Source: Bacteroidales bacterium
GTDB taxonomy: Bacteria; Bacteroidota; Bacteroidia; Bacteroidales; Muribaculaceae
NCBI GenBank assembly: GCA_020860515.1
Contig: JAJBUG010000051.1
Coordinates: 1-54,177 of the forward strand
DNA length: 54,177 bases
Reading direction: 5' to 3'
In this document: positions 35,314 through 44,161 of the stretch, in pieces
Position numbering within the stretch: position 1 is the stretch's first letter
Layout of the letters: each line of letters begins with the position of its first letter
The notes under the pieces: model-generated
What the model saw: the letters and a program-made list of their open reading frames with translations, nothing else
What the model was told of the DNA's origin: nothing
The model's database searches: none
Position numbers and translations under genes: made by a program

Positions 35314-37056
35314 ATGAAGCAGATTCCGACAGATGTTGATAACTTTGTAACACTTATCAATGAAGACTATTACTATATTGATAAGACACAGTATATACGT
35401 GCGCTTGAGGCACAAAAGAAGTTTATTCTTTTGGTAAGACCCCGAAGAATGGGGAAAACTTTGTTTACAAGTATGTTGCAAACCTATTACGATATAAACT
35501 ACGGTAATAGATTTAAAGAACTATTTGGAAATTTAGAGATTGGATTAAACCCTACATCATTGGCTAACAAATACTTGGTGCTCAAGTTGGACTTTTCACA
35601 AGTTCAGTATGACCCTGAACTTCTCGCCCAGAATTTTACTAAATATTTTAGGATGTGTATGTCTGATTTTTTCCTTAGATATGAAAGTTTCTTTACATCT
35701 ACGGAAAAAGAAGAGATAATGGCTTGGGATATTGTCAAGAATGTCATAAATAACCTGATGAACATAGTGCACTATAAGGGTTTGAAAGTTTATCTTTTTA
35801 TTGACGAATATGACAATTTTACAAATGTCGTACTCTCAGCGCGTGGGGTTAAGGCCCATGAGGAAATTACCCATGGAGATGGTTTTTATCGTGACTTTTT
35901 TAAAGGATTAAAAGGAACTTTTGATCGCATCTTCATGACTGGAGTATCGCCAGTCACCTATGATGATTTGACATCGGGATTCTCTATAGCAGACATGGTT
36001 TCGCTTATGCCAAGGTTCAATGCCGCTGTTGGCATTACGGAGGCGGAATTGTCGGATATGATAGAGTATTACCGCAAAGAGGGAACGCTAAGCTTTCCTG
36101 CCGATAGGCTGATTGCAGAAATGAAACCCTGGTATGACCATTTCTGTTTCTCAGACGAATCTTTTGGGAAAGAACCAACGATTTATAATACCCAAAGTGT
36201 GTTGCGTTACCTGAGAGAATACATAAACCAGGGGAAGGCCCCTCGTACGCTCATTGATAGAGATGCAAGGATAGATCCAGAAAAGCTCAACTTTCTGGTA
36301 AAGTCGGAGGATCTCAAAAATCGAGAGCGCAGGGAAGAGATTGTAAAGGAGATTTGTGCTACCGGCAGCACCTACGGTTACGTGGAGGAAAAGTTCCCAG
36401 CCTCTGAAGTGGGTGATGAAGACAACTTCAAAAGCATGCTTTTCTATTATGGCACCCTCTCTTTCAATGGCTGGAACGAGGACGGAATAACTCGCCTTAC
36501 CGTAACCAACCGCACTATGGCTGATCTGTACCTGAAATACCTGCTTGACATCATTAAGAGCGAGGGTGTGGATGTAAATCAGCTGAGCAAAGAACTGTAT
36601 AGAAACACTCAGGATGCTGCAGTCAATGGCTTATGGGAGCCTATGGTAGAAAAAATCGGAGAAATTGTAAAAACTTATTCAAGCCTCCGCAATATCAAGG
36701 GTGGGGAATATGATGTGCAAGGGTTCCTAAGAGGTCTTCTATGCTTTTCGCCTTATTTCGCCATATGGCCCGAGCTTGAGCTTAACCTCGGCTGTTCCGA
36801 CCTATTGCTTGTGCCCAAGAACACTGCCACTTGTCCTACCAGTCACAGCTACCTTGTAGAGCTTAAATACATGAAGTCTCAAGAAAAGAATGTGGACCAC
36901 TATATTGACGAGGCTTGCCACCAATTGAAGCAATACATCGCCGACAACCACCTTCACGATAGCCATCTGCTTCGTGGCACCCCTCTCATCCCTCTATATC
37001 TTGTATTCCGCAACCACCAGCTTGTGGCCAGTGGCGAATGTGTCATGAAGGATTGA
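35314..37056 (+). CDS. AAA-ATPase / PD-(D/E)XK nuclease-like protein, type A copy 2 (DUF1703)
   Basis: This 580-aa paralogue of the protein at 31665 has the same landmarks (RPRRMGKTLF, VYLFIDEYDNF, CSDLLL, VELKY). DNA 35920-36734 is identical, base for base, to 32271-33085. Just outside those limits the genes differ at many synonymous sites, and residues about 55-150 differ strongly. That points to recent gene conversion of the central part, with variation kept in the N-terminal half. It begins 25 bp after the glycosyltransferase, with the same leader as copy 1. Function unknown; DNA cleavage activity is only suggested by the D...E-x-K motif. Confidence 0.85.
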   Translation: MKQIPTDVDNFVTLINEDYYYIDKTQYIRALEAQKKFILLVRPRRMGKTLFTSMLQTYYDINYGNRFKELFGNLEIGLNPTSLANKYLVLKLDFSQVQYDPELLAQNFTKYFRMCMSDFFLRYESFFTSTEKEEIMAWDIVKNVINNLMNIVHYKGLKVYLFIDEYDNFTNVVLSARGVKAHEEITHGDGFYRDFFKGLKGTFDRIFMTGVSPVTYDDLTSGFSIADMVSLMPRFNAAVGITEAELSDMIEYYRKEGTLSFPADRLIAEMKPWYDHFCFSDESFGKEPTIYNTQSVLRYLREYINQGKAPRTLIDRDARIDPEKLNFLVKSEDLKNRERREEIVKEICATGSTYGYVEEKFPASEVGDEDNFKSMLFYYGTLSFNGWNEDGITRLTVTNRTMADLYLKYLLDIIKSEGVDVNQLSKELYRNTQDAAVNGLWEPMVEKIGEIVKTYSSLRNIKGGEYDVQGFLRGLLCFSPYFAIWPELELNLGCSDLLLVPKNTATCPTSHSYLVELKYMKSQEKNVDHYIDEACHQLKQYIADNHLHDSHLLRGTPLIPLYLVFRNHQLVASGECVMKD

Positions 37057-37128
37057 GATTGCAATAAAAGGTAGTAAAGAATAATAGCTATTGGTTGAAT
37101 CTACATCTGTAAATTCAAATAAAATTGC

Positions 37129-37136
37129 TATCTTTG
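37129..37136 (+). promoter_or_regulatory. -7 promoter box before type B copy 2
   Basis: TATCTTTG lies 23 bp before the ATG at 37160. A -33-like TCTG is 19 bp upstream. It indicates that type B genes carry their own promoter and are not read only from type A. Confidence 0.55.
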
Positions 37137-37159
37137 CGGAAACCTTAACTTATAACGTC

Positions 37160-38573
37160 ATGGGTGATTATTTAAACATTGGAAATTTTAATTTTAGAGC
37201 AGCTCGCAATGATGGATTTGTAGACAAGTCGCAGCTGATAGCTGAGGTCAATGCTGTTCTTGGCACTAAAAGAAATATGATATGCATGACGCGCAGTCGT
37301 AGATTCGGTAAGTCTACGGCCGCTGATATGTTATGTGCCTATTATGACCAATCATGTGACTCGCATGAACTTTTTAATGGTTTAGCCATAGAGAAGGATC
37401 CGTCATTTGAGGCTCACCTTAACAAATATGTTGTAATTTTTGTAAGCTTGACCACATTCACAGCTATGTTTGATGAGGATCAGAAGATAGTGGAGAAGAT
37501 GCAACGTTTGCTCATAAATGACATAAAGAATGAATATCCAGATGTGAGGTTGGAGTCAGAAGATGATTTGATGAGCTTTCTATCTCGTATTGTCGATGCG
37601 AAAGGGAAAAAAGACCCAATCGGCTCTTAACAATTTCAAAGAGTACACGATGATGGATCCTTCACGTTTTGGTCAGTACTTCGGTTTTACAAAGACAGAA
37701 ATCAAAGCTCTAAGCCCAAATTCTGGCATTGATTTTCAAGAATTGGAGAAATGGTATGATGGATATCAAATTGGCGACCAATCATCGATGTTCAATCCTA
37801 ACTCGGTAAGGGAGGCTTTGGATCGTGGACGTTGCTCTAACTATTGGAATTCCACAGGAGCTTACGAGGCCGTGTCGGCTTATATTAAAATCAATTATGA
37901 AGGGCTAAAAGAATCGATTATTGACATGCTTGCAGGTGGCAGATGCAGGGTCGATTGCAGCAGTTTTGGTAATGACATAAATTTAATTAAGAATAAAGAT
38001 GATGTTCTTGCTCTTTTAATTCATTTGGGTTATCTTGCCTATAACCAAGTCGACAAATCCTGTTATATTCCCAATTTGGAAGTGCGTGAAGAAATGCAGC
38101 GAGCAGTGCAGGATGTGAAGTGGGATAAAGTCACACAGGCTATCCATGCTTCAGAAGCTTTGATGAATGCGTTGGTGGCCGGTAACCAAGAAGAAGTAGC
38201 ACAAGGAGTTGAGAAAGTGCATCAGAAAGAGACGAGCATACTGTCGTACAACGATGAAAACTCTTTGGCGTGCGTCATAGGCCTTGCTTTCTACTCAGCT
38301 CAGAATGACTACATACTCCATCGAGAGCTGGCCACTGGCAAGGGGTACGCTGACCTTATATTCATTCCTCGTCCTGGCACAAACAAACCTGGAATCATCA
38401 TGGAGTTGAAGTGCAATCGTGACACGACCACGGCCATGGAGCAGATAAAGGCTAAGGACTACATGGACAAGGTGCGTGAATATACCAATGACATAATTCT
38501 GGTGGGCATCAACTATGATACCGATACAAAACAGCATACATGCGAGATAGAAAAAAGGATTTTTGAGGTTTGA
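37160..38573 (+). pseudogene. AAA-ATPase (DUF1703), type B copy 2, broken across Walker B
   Basis: The first part (MGDYLNIGNFNFRAARNDGF..., Walker A RSRRFGKST) reads to about 37605 and then runs into a stop at 37628. The rest continues in another frame to 38573, from KTQSALNNFKEYTMMDPSRF through to GYADLIFI and IIMELKCN (nuclease E-x-K). The join GKK/KKTQSALNN lacks the whole Walker B/sensor segment (the FFMIIDEWDAICREF equivalent), so about 70-80 codons are missing. Lys-rich sequence on both sides suggests a deletion between short A-rich repeats. The product cannot be an active ATPase. The start is ATG 37160, about 55% similar to type B copy 1. Confidence 0.8.
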
Positions 38574-38668
38574 CAGTTCAAAATATAGTTAATAGGATGA
38601 GGTTTAAATATAAATATGAAACGTACATGAACGGCTTCGCCAAAGAGAATGAAAAGTCCAAGTAAACG

Positions 38669-38699
38669 TTGGCATATTCAAGGATATTAGTTACCTTTG
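38669..38699 (+). promoter_or_regulatory. Promoter of the IS110-type transposase
   Basis: TTGG (38669-38672) and TACCTTTG (38692-38699) with 19 bp between form a Bacteroidota-type promoter 24 bp upstream of the transposase ATG. It gives a near-leaderless mRNA. Confidence 0.55.
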
Positions 38700-38723
38700 C
38701 CACATTAACTAATACCCACATCT

Positions 38724-39974
38724 ATGGCGAAGCATAATAATCAGGAAGTATCCTTCGAACAGGTGGTTGCTCGGGCCTGCGGGCTTGACATCCACAAGAA
38801 GGAAATAGTGGCAACTGTTGGCGGAACGGGCGTTGCCTCAGAGACTCGCACGTTCCAATCAACGACGAGATCATTGACAGAACTGAAAGAATGGCTATTG
38901 GAACTGGGCGTAACCCACGTTGCCATGGAAAGCACCGGAGTGTACTGGAAGCCGGTTCTCAACGTCCTTGAGCCGGGAGGCTTTACCATACTGGTAGTTA
39001 ACGCGCGCCACATCAAGTACGTTCCAGGGCACAAGACCGACAAGAAGGACTCGGCATGGATATGCAAGCTGCTGCAGGCAGGGCTGCTAAGGGGAGCTTC
39101 GTCCCGTCAAGGGAACAGCGCGAGCTGAGAGACCTGACCAGATACCGCCGCAAGCTCGTCCAGCAAGAGTCAGCCGAGCACAACCGGATGATACGCATCT
39201 TCGAGGACGCCAACCTGAAGCTCTCAAGTGTTTTCTCCAACATCCGGGGAAAGACCTGCACCATGGTAATCGACGCAGTGATAGCAGGAGAGACGAACCC
39301 TCAAAAGCTGGCCTCCCTCTGCACCCACTGGCGGCTCAAAAGCACTCGGGAAGAGATAGCGTTGGCAGTTGAAGGCAAGTTCACGGAACACCACAAGTTC
39401 ATGATCCGCGCCATCCGCACGAGCATCATGAACATAGAGAAAGAGATTGCCCACCTCGACCAGGAGATCGAGCGCAGGGTGCAGCCTTTCGCCGAGCAGA
39501 TCTCTCGCCTGAGCGAGATCCCGGGGATAGATGCTATCTCCGCCAAGGAGCTGCTGGCAGAAATCGGCGTGGACCTGGAAGTGTTCCCTACAGCCGAGCA
39601 TCTCGCCTCTTGGGCAGGTCTTGCTCCTGGCAACAACGAAAGCGCTGGCAAAAAAAGCTCACACCAACCACGGAAACAAGGCCACCAAGGCTATAATGAC
39701 GGAATGCGCATGGTGCGCCACCAGGACAAAAGGCACTTATTTCTCAGCCATGTACAAGAGGCTGGCCGCAAGGCGAGGGAAGAAGCGAGCCTTGGTGGCT
39801 CTTGCAGCCGCAATGCTGAAAGTTGTCTACCACATGCTAAAGGAAGGCACCCGATACAGGGAATTAGGAGACAACTACCAGGACGAGTGGCGCAAGGATG
39901 CCCAAATCAAGTACCACCGCGAACAGCTTGACAAGCTACTCAGAGGGGATTTGCTCGAGGCAAAAAGCGCTTAG
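38724..39974 (+). pseudogene. IS110-family transposase with two frameshifts
   Basis: Three overlapping frames join into one transposase of about 415 aa. Part 1 has the DEDD domain: CGLDIHKKEIVATV, HVAMESTGVYWKPV, DKKDSAWICKLLQAG. Near 39088 (CTAAGGGG) one base is missing, and the next part (FVPSREQRELRDLTRYRRKL, a helical linker, then SEIPGIDAISAKELLAEIG and LASWAGLAPGNNESAGK, with the conserved Ser region) continues one frame over. At a run of seven A near 39650 the frame shifts again to THNHGNKATKAIM-like sequence and runs to 39974. Either the copy is dead or both indels are sequencing errors. IS110 enzymes recombine DNA through a bridge RNA encoded in the element's non-coding end. Confidence 0.85.
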
Positions 39975-40244
39975 CGCACAGATCCTAAGGTCGATTTTTA
40001 TTGGGTCGCAGAGCCTGAAAATGAAACTGACCTAAACGACAGAGAGGCAAAGAATGTTACCACGAGTACGCGAATGAAAATTCCTGACCGTCCGGTCGTT
40101 TTAAAAATTAAACGCCTGTCCTATAGCCGCGAATGCCAATCTGGTGTCCGCTCTCTTTCTGTTGTGTCATAAAACTGATTACAAGCTTAAGATGGTGATT
40201 TTCAGTTACCATCGTTTAATAAAATTTTCGAATGAAATTTTCGA
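39975..40244 (+). other. ORF-free region downstream of the transposase
   Basis: These 270 bp contain no gene. Visible are the palindrome at 40086-40097, CGCGAATG repeated 59 bp apart, GATGGT/ACCATC around 40193-40213, and a 13-bp perfect tandem duplication (AAATTTTCGAATG at 40222 and 40235) that carries the start codon of the next gene in its second copy. Confidence 0.6.
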
Positions 40245-41729
40245 ATGAAAGAATATTTATTCCCTATACGTAAGGTCGTGTTTTTTGTGTTTCTTTTGTC
40301 TTCCTTAGGCTTAAAATCACAGAATATAGGTGAGCCTACAAATTTGTTGGCTATAGTGAACATTGTTACTGAAAATAGTGTGCCTATTGAATCAAAAGAA
40401 GAATACGTCAATGCAGAAATGACCATAACTGATCCAGATCATCTTTATGATTATTCGGGTGAAACACAAATTCGGGGTCGTGGAAATCATACGTGGGAAG
40501 TTCCTCCAAAGAAACCTTATAAAATAAAGCTCAATAAAAAGGCCTCCCTCATGGGACTACCTGAAAACAAACATTGGGCATTGATGGCTCATTGGATGAC
40601 CCAAACTTGGAGTTCCAATTATTTCGCTTTTGAAATGGCAAGGAAGATTGGGATGGGCTGGCAACCACACATGGTGCCAGTGGAGGTAATTCTTAATGGT
40701 CAATTTATTGGTTTGTATTTCATACAGGAAACCATAAGAATTGTTGAAGGAAGACTTGATATATTCGAACAAAAAGATGGCAATATTGATTCCGAGGATT
40801 TGCCTTATGGCTGGCTCGTAGAAGTTGATAACTCTATTGAGGAAGGCCAAGTGAATGTGGAAGAATGGCCTGGCGGACCTATTAATTGGATAACTCCCCA
40901 TTCGCCTGAAGATTTAAATTCTTTGCAGTATGAATGGCTTGAGAATGAGTTTACCCAACTTGGGTTGGAATCCTACATCTTCGAGACCGACAATCCTTCT
41001 CTTTTCCAACACATTGACATTACTTCGTTAGCGCGATACTCCCTTGTGCGAGATATCCTATTCGACGGAGATGCCTATTATGGCTCTTGGTATTTCCATA
41101 AGGATAAGGGCGAGGATTCAAAGTGGATTGTTGGCCCAATGTGGGATTGTCAACTAAGATTCAGAGACCACGATGACTTGCTACTCAATAGCCTTGAAAT
41201 TTTCACATATCTTACGAGGTTTAAGTATATGGATGGTATTAGGCGTTATCCACAGTATTGGACGGCTGTATATGAAGAGTGGAATAAGTTCTTTCCTGAC
41301 CAGTTTGAGGAAACTCTACTGTATCTTAAAGAAATGCAAGAAAGGCTTGCTATCCCTATGGAGAATGATTGGGCGGTATGGCCATCTCAGTTGGCCATTG
41401 TAGATTTCACCGATTCGTATACTTGTTATGAAGAAATTGAAACGGCATTAAGAGGAAATGCCCAGATTTTCGATGAGGCCTTGCTGCGTCAGATGGCTTC
41501 CAAGGAAGCTGTAATGCCTGATGATATTGAGATAGAAAGACTAGGTAATGAGTTTCAGATAAGAGGAAATTTTGTGTCATTAGATGCTTATAATGTTCTG
41601 GGTCAGAAATTATCGATATACGAAAGCAACTCTTCTGCATTTAAAATCTCATTTGGAAATAGCTCTGTGGTAATAATAAAAGCTATTACATCTTCTGGTG
41701 AGACAATAGAAAGAAAAATAGCTCGCTGA
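40245..41729 (+). CDS. Secreted CotH-family protein
   Basis: This 494-aa protein has a signal peptide (MKEYLFPIRKVVFFVFLLSS, cleavage near LKSQ). The CotH domain includes TQIRGRGNHTWEVPPKKPYK, LPENKHWALMAHWMTQT, QFIGLYFIQETIRI and the GPMWDCQLRF motif, where the Asp corresponds to the metal/catalytic site of CotH kinases. The last 60 residues (LDAYNVLGQKLSIYE ... RKIAR) look like a type IX sorting tail, so the product is probably surface-exposed. CotH proteins phosphorylate proteins in spore coats of other bacteria; their targets in Bacteroidota are unknown. It faces the polysaccharide operon tail to tail, with 11 bp between the stop codons. The ATG lies inside a 13-bp duplication. Confidence 0.8.
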   Translation: MKEYLFPIRKVVFFVFLLSSLGLKSQNIGEPTNLLAIVNIVTENSVPIESKEEYVNAEMTITDPDHLYDYSGETQIRGRGNHTWEVPPKKPYKIKLNKKASLMGLPENKHWALMAHWMTQTWSSNYFAFEMARKIGMGWQPHMVPVEVILNGQFIGLYFIQETIRIVEGRLDIFEQKDGNIDSEDLPYGWLVEVDNSIEEGQVNVEEWPGGPINWITPHSPEDLNSLQYEWLENEFTQLGLESYIFETDNPSLFQHIDITSLARYSLVRDILFDGDAYYGSWYFHKDKGEDSKWIVGPMWDCQLRFRDHDDLLLNSLEIFTYLTRFKYMDGIRRYPQYWTAVYEEWNKFFPDQFEETLLYLKEMQERLAIPMENDWAVWPSQLAIVDFTDSYTCYEEIETALRGNAQIFDEALLRQMASKEAVMPDDIEIERLGNEFQIRGNFVSLDAYNVLGQKLSIYESNSSAFKISFGNSSVVIIKAITSSGETIERKIAR

Positions 41730-41740
41730 TAAATGCACTT

Positions 41741-42625
41741 TCAATGAGTGTCATTGGAAAATACAGAAAGTCCTGGAACTATTTCTTCAAGGGTGAGACT
41801 CTTTTCAGCTATAGAGAATGGCTCATTAGTGTTTTGGTAGTATTCCAATAGTTGATCTTCTAGCTTGTCATTTTCAAGGCGGAATGATTTTTCCCCTATA
41901 ACCTTAGCAGGTATACCTCCTATCACAGTACCCGGCTCACATGTTGAGAAATCCTTGCTTATGTGGCTATTAGAACTTACAATAACAAAATCAGGAATCT
42001 TCGTGCCTCCATTAATTGTGGTGCTGTTACAAATCCATACATTGTTGCCAATATTGATCTCCTTAGAACGAGGGGGTATAGTACCTCTTTTGAGATTTGC
42101 TACTGAATGGTAATTATTATCGAATACTTGGCTGCGATGAGCAATTCGGACGTAATTGCCAATAGTAATTTTATGGGTACAACAAAAATTAATCATATCA
42201 CTGATTTTGAAATGGTCACCAATTTCAAGAGTACCATTATTGGACACAAAGAATCTGGTACCAGTATCAATTTGCCCTATGCCATGAAAATGGATAACAC
42301 CAGCGTTAGAGAATTCAGATTGTACTGAACCCATACAAGGAGACCCTGGATGAGTACGATTAAAAGTGACCATACCCATCTTAGGCTTGCATACGAACTT
42401 TATCTTACCCGAAGTGCAATAGAATCGAGGACGCCCATAAACGAAAATGGGTAATTTTATGGCTTGTTTGAATGGCAAAGAACGAAAATTTAGCCATAAT
42501 GTAGCAAAAGGATTAAGCCAGTTGCTGGCTATTGCTCGTTCTAAACGGCCAATGCCATATTTGCTATCAATTCTTCGGAGAGTGTATCCAATCCCTTTTT
42601 CTTTAATCTTTTTAATAAGTTTCAT
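41741..42625 (-). CDS. Left-handed beta-helix acyltransferase of the polysaccharide locus
   Basis: This 294-aa protein is the last gene of the minus-strand operon. Its start overlaps the flippase stop by four bases. It contains hexapeptide repeats typical of O-acetyltransferases: NNGTLEIGDHFKIS, HKITIGNYVRIAH, EINIGNNVWICNSTTINGGT and the capping GTVIGGIPAKVIGEK. The loop VFDNNYHS carries the His that is catalytic in many members. It probably acetylates a sugar of the surface polysaccharide in the cytoplasm. The N-terminal 90 residues are an extension with basic and aromatic residues that may contact the membrane or acceptor. Confidence 0.85.
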   Translation of the reverse strand: MKLIKKIKEKGIGYTLRRIDSKYGIGRLERAIASNWLNPFATLWLNFRSLPFKQAIKLPIFVYGRPRFYCTSGKIKFVCKPKMGMVTFNRTHPGSPCMGSVQSEFSNAGVIHFHGIGQIDTGTRFFVSNNGTLEIGDHFKISDMINFCCTHKITIGNYVRIAHRSQVFDNNYHSVANLKRGTIPPRSKEINIGNNVWICNSTTINGGTKIPDFVIVSSNSHISKDFSTCEPGTVIGGIPAKVIGEKSFRLENDKLEDQLLEYYQNTNEPFSIAEKSLTLEEIVPGLSVFSNDTH

Positions 42626-44160
42626 TTTATTTTTGTTTTAAATTTATGAACTTGCTGAATAAATAGTTGTCGCTCAGCCTTGGTTGAGAGTAGGAATATG
42701 ACTCCGAAGTTTATGCCAAGAGTAATGCCTACCACTGCTATAAGCATTACGAAGCTTTCCTGTGGAAGTACGCTATTGATATAATAAGTCACGATAGTGG
42801 TAAGTACAGCAACACTGCAAATGGGGAAGATAGCATCTCTCACATATTGCCAGCGTGAGAAGCGTATATATTTATGTACTATATTTATTGTAACTATAAT
42901 ATATATGATGCGCACGATACAAAGCGCTTGGAATACACTCGTTGGCAGCAAGCCATGATACAAACATATCCATCCGATAGGGAAGGCCAATAGAAATACT
43001 CCGCTGCCAATTATGGTGTAGAGTCTCAGTCGTCCTACAGCCTGAATAGCCGACCACCATGGACTGGTAAGCACATTAATTAGATTATATATCATAATCC
43101 AAATGACAAACTGACTGGTATATTCCGGCACTTCGGTCAGCCAAATATTAAGTACATAGTCAATCCTTAGCATCAGTGGGAGGCTAATTATCCACAGAAG
43201 ATAAAAGCCATAGCGCGAGCTGTTGAAGAGCAGGCTAACCATCTCTTGGATTTTATCCTGGGCGTATTGCTTTACTATCTGAGGCCTTACAGCGACGAAG
43301 AAATTTGTCGCAAAATTGTTGACAGCCGAATCAACTTGAGTGGCTATGCCTTTGGCAGCATTTACCACAGGACCGAAGAATATATTTAGTAAAATGGAAA
43401 TGCCCTGATTGTTGAGCATATAAACAAAGCATCCTACAAGGTTCCATCCGGTGAATCCAAATAGTGATTTGAATAGTGACTTGTCCCATACCCATGTGAG
43501 TTTACATTCCTCGTAGATTTTATGGCAATATATCGCTGGTATGGCACGAGTCAAAAGCGTGGCAAGCATTATCAGTATCGAATAGAGAATCAACTTGTCA
43601 TTATCTACAAATAGAATCACGAATGCAATCCCCAATTTCAAAAAAGCATCCAGCACTCCCACCCATGCAAAGATTTTCATATTTTCATGGGCAATCAGCA
43701 CTGAGTCATAGGCAGTGCCAATGAAAGTAAGGCAAAGTGATAGATTAAAGCACCATAGCACCCAGTTGGCTGCAGTCATTCGATCAGGCGGAATTACCAA
43801 CTTGGCATCGAGCAACCAATGGCCAAATATGGCTATCAGGATGAAAACCAGCAATGCTATGCTGCCATATACCAATAGAGATAAATTGAATATCTTCTTT
43901 AGTAGGCTATCGTTGTGGCTTCCCAGTGCGATGTTAAGAAATCGCTGGGTGGAGTTGGATAAACTCGAAGAAAAGAACATGAACGACGCCGCCAATCCAC
44001 CCACAACATTGTAGATTCCATAATCTTCTATCCCCAGACCCTCAAGAATGATTCTTGAGGTGTACAAGGTAACGGCCATGACCACCAACATTCTGATATA
44101 GAGGAAAGCGGTGTTCTTAGCTATTCGCTTGTTATTGCTATGTGTAGTCTGGGCGCTCAT
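42622..44160 (-). CDS. Wzx-like polysaccharide flippase
   Basis: This 512-aa membrane protein has 12-14 predicted helices and the polysaccharide-transporter start (NTAFLYIRMLVVMAVTLYTS, then GIEDYGIYNVVGGL). It belongs to the MOP exporter group and should move undecaprenyl-linked repeat units across the inner membrane for the Wzy-like polymerase in the same operon. It starts directly after the esterase stop, with one base between them, and overlaps the acyltransferase start by 4 bp. The C-terminal 30 residues are basic. Confidence 0.88.
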   Translation of the reverse strand: MSAQTTHSNNKRIAKNTAFLYIRMLVVMAVTLYTSRIILEGLGIEDYGIYNVVGGLAASFMFFSSSLSNSTQRFLNIALGSHNDSLLKKIFNLSLLVYGSIALLVFILIAIFGHWLLDAKLVIPPDRMTAANWVLWCFNLSLCLTFIGTAYDSVLIAHENMKIFAWVGVLDAFLKLGIAFVILFVDNDKLILYSILIMLATLLTRAIPAIYCHKIYEECKLTWVWDKSLFKSLFGFTGWNLVGCFVYMLNNQGISILLNIFFGPVVNAAKGIATQVDSAVNNFATNFFVAVRPQIVKQYAQDKIQEMVSLLFNSSRYGFYLLWIISLPLMLRIDYVLNIWLTEVPEYTSQFVIWIMIYNLINVLTSPWWSAIQAVGRLRLYTIIGSGVFLLAFPIGWICLYHGLLPTSVFQALCIVRIIYIIVTINIVHKYIRFSRWQYVRDAIFPICSVAVLTTIVTYYINSVLPQESFVMLIAVVGITLGINFGVIFLLSTKAERQLFIQQVHKFKTKIK

Positions 44161-44161
44161 T

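Larger units (their letters stand above)
38580..40170 (+). mobile_element. IS110-type insertion sequence (ends not determined)
   Basis: The element must contain the transposase frames at 38724-39974 plus non-coding ends. IS110 elements usually lack long terminal inverted repeats and target duplications, so the limits given are only a guess. The left flank (38574-38723) holds a GGC-TTC-GCC hairpin and the promoter. The right flank (39975-40170) is ORF-free and contains GACCGTCCGGTC (40086-40097) and two copies of CGCGAATG (40069, 40128). Either flank could encode the bridge RNA. Confidence 0.5.

Noticed and set aside
31665..38573. A named anti-phage system
   Set aside because: The ATPase/nuclease-like genes are not accompanied by recognisable defence partners; a defence role for DUF1703 proteins is only a suggestion.
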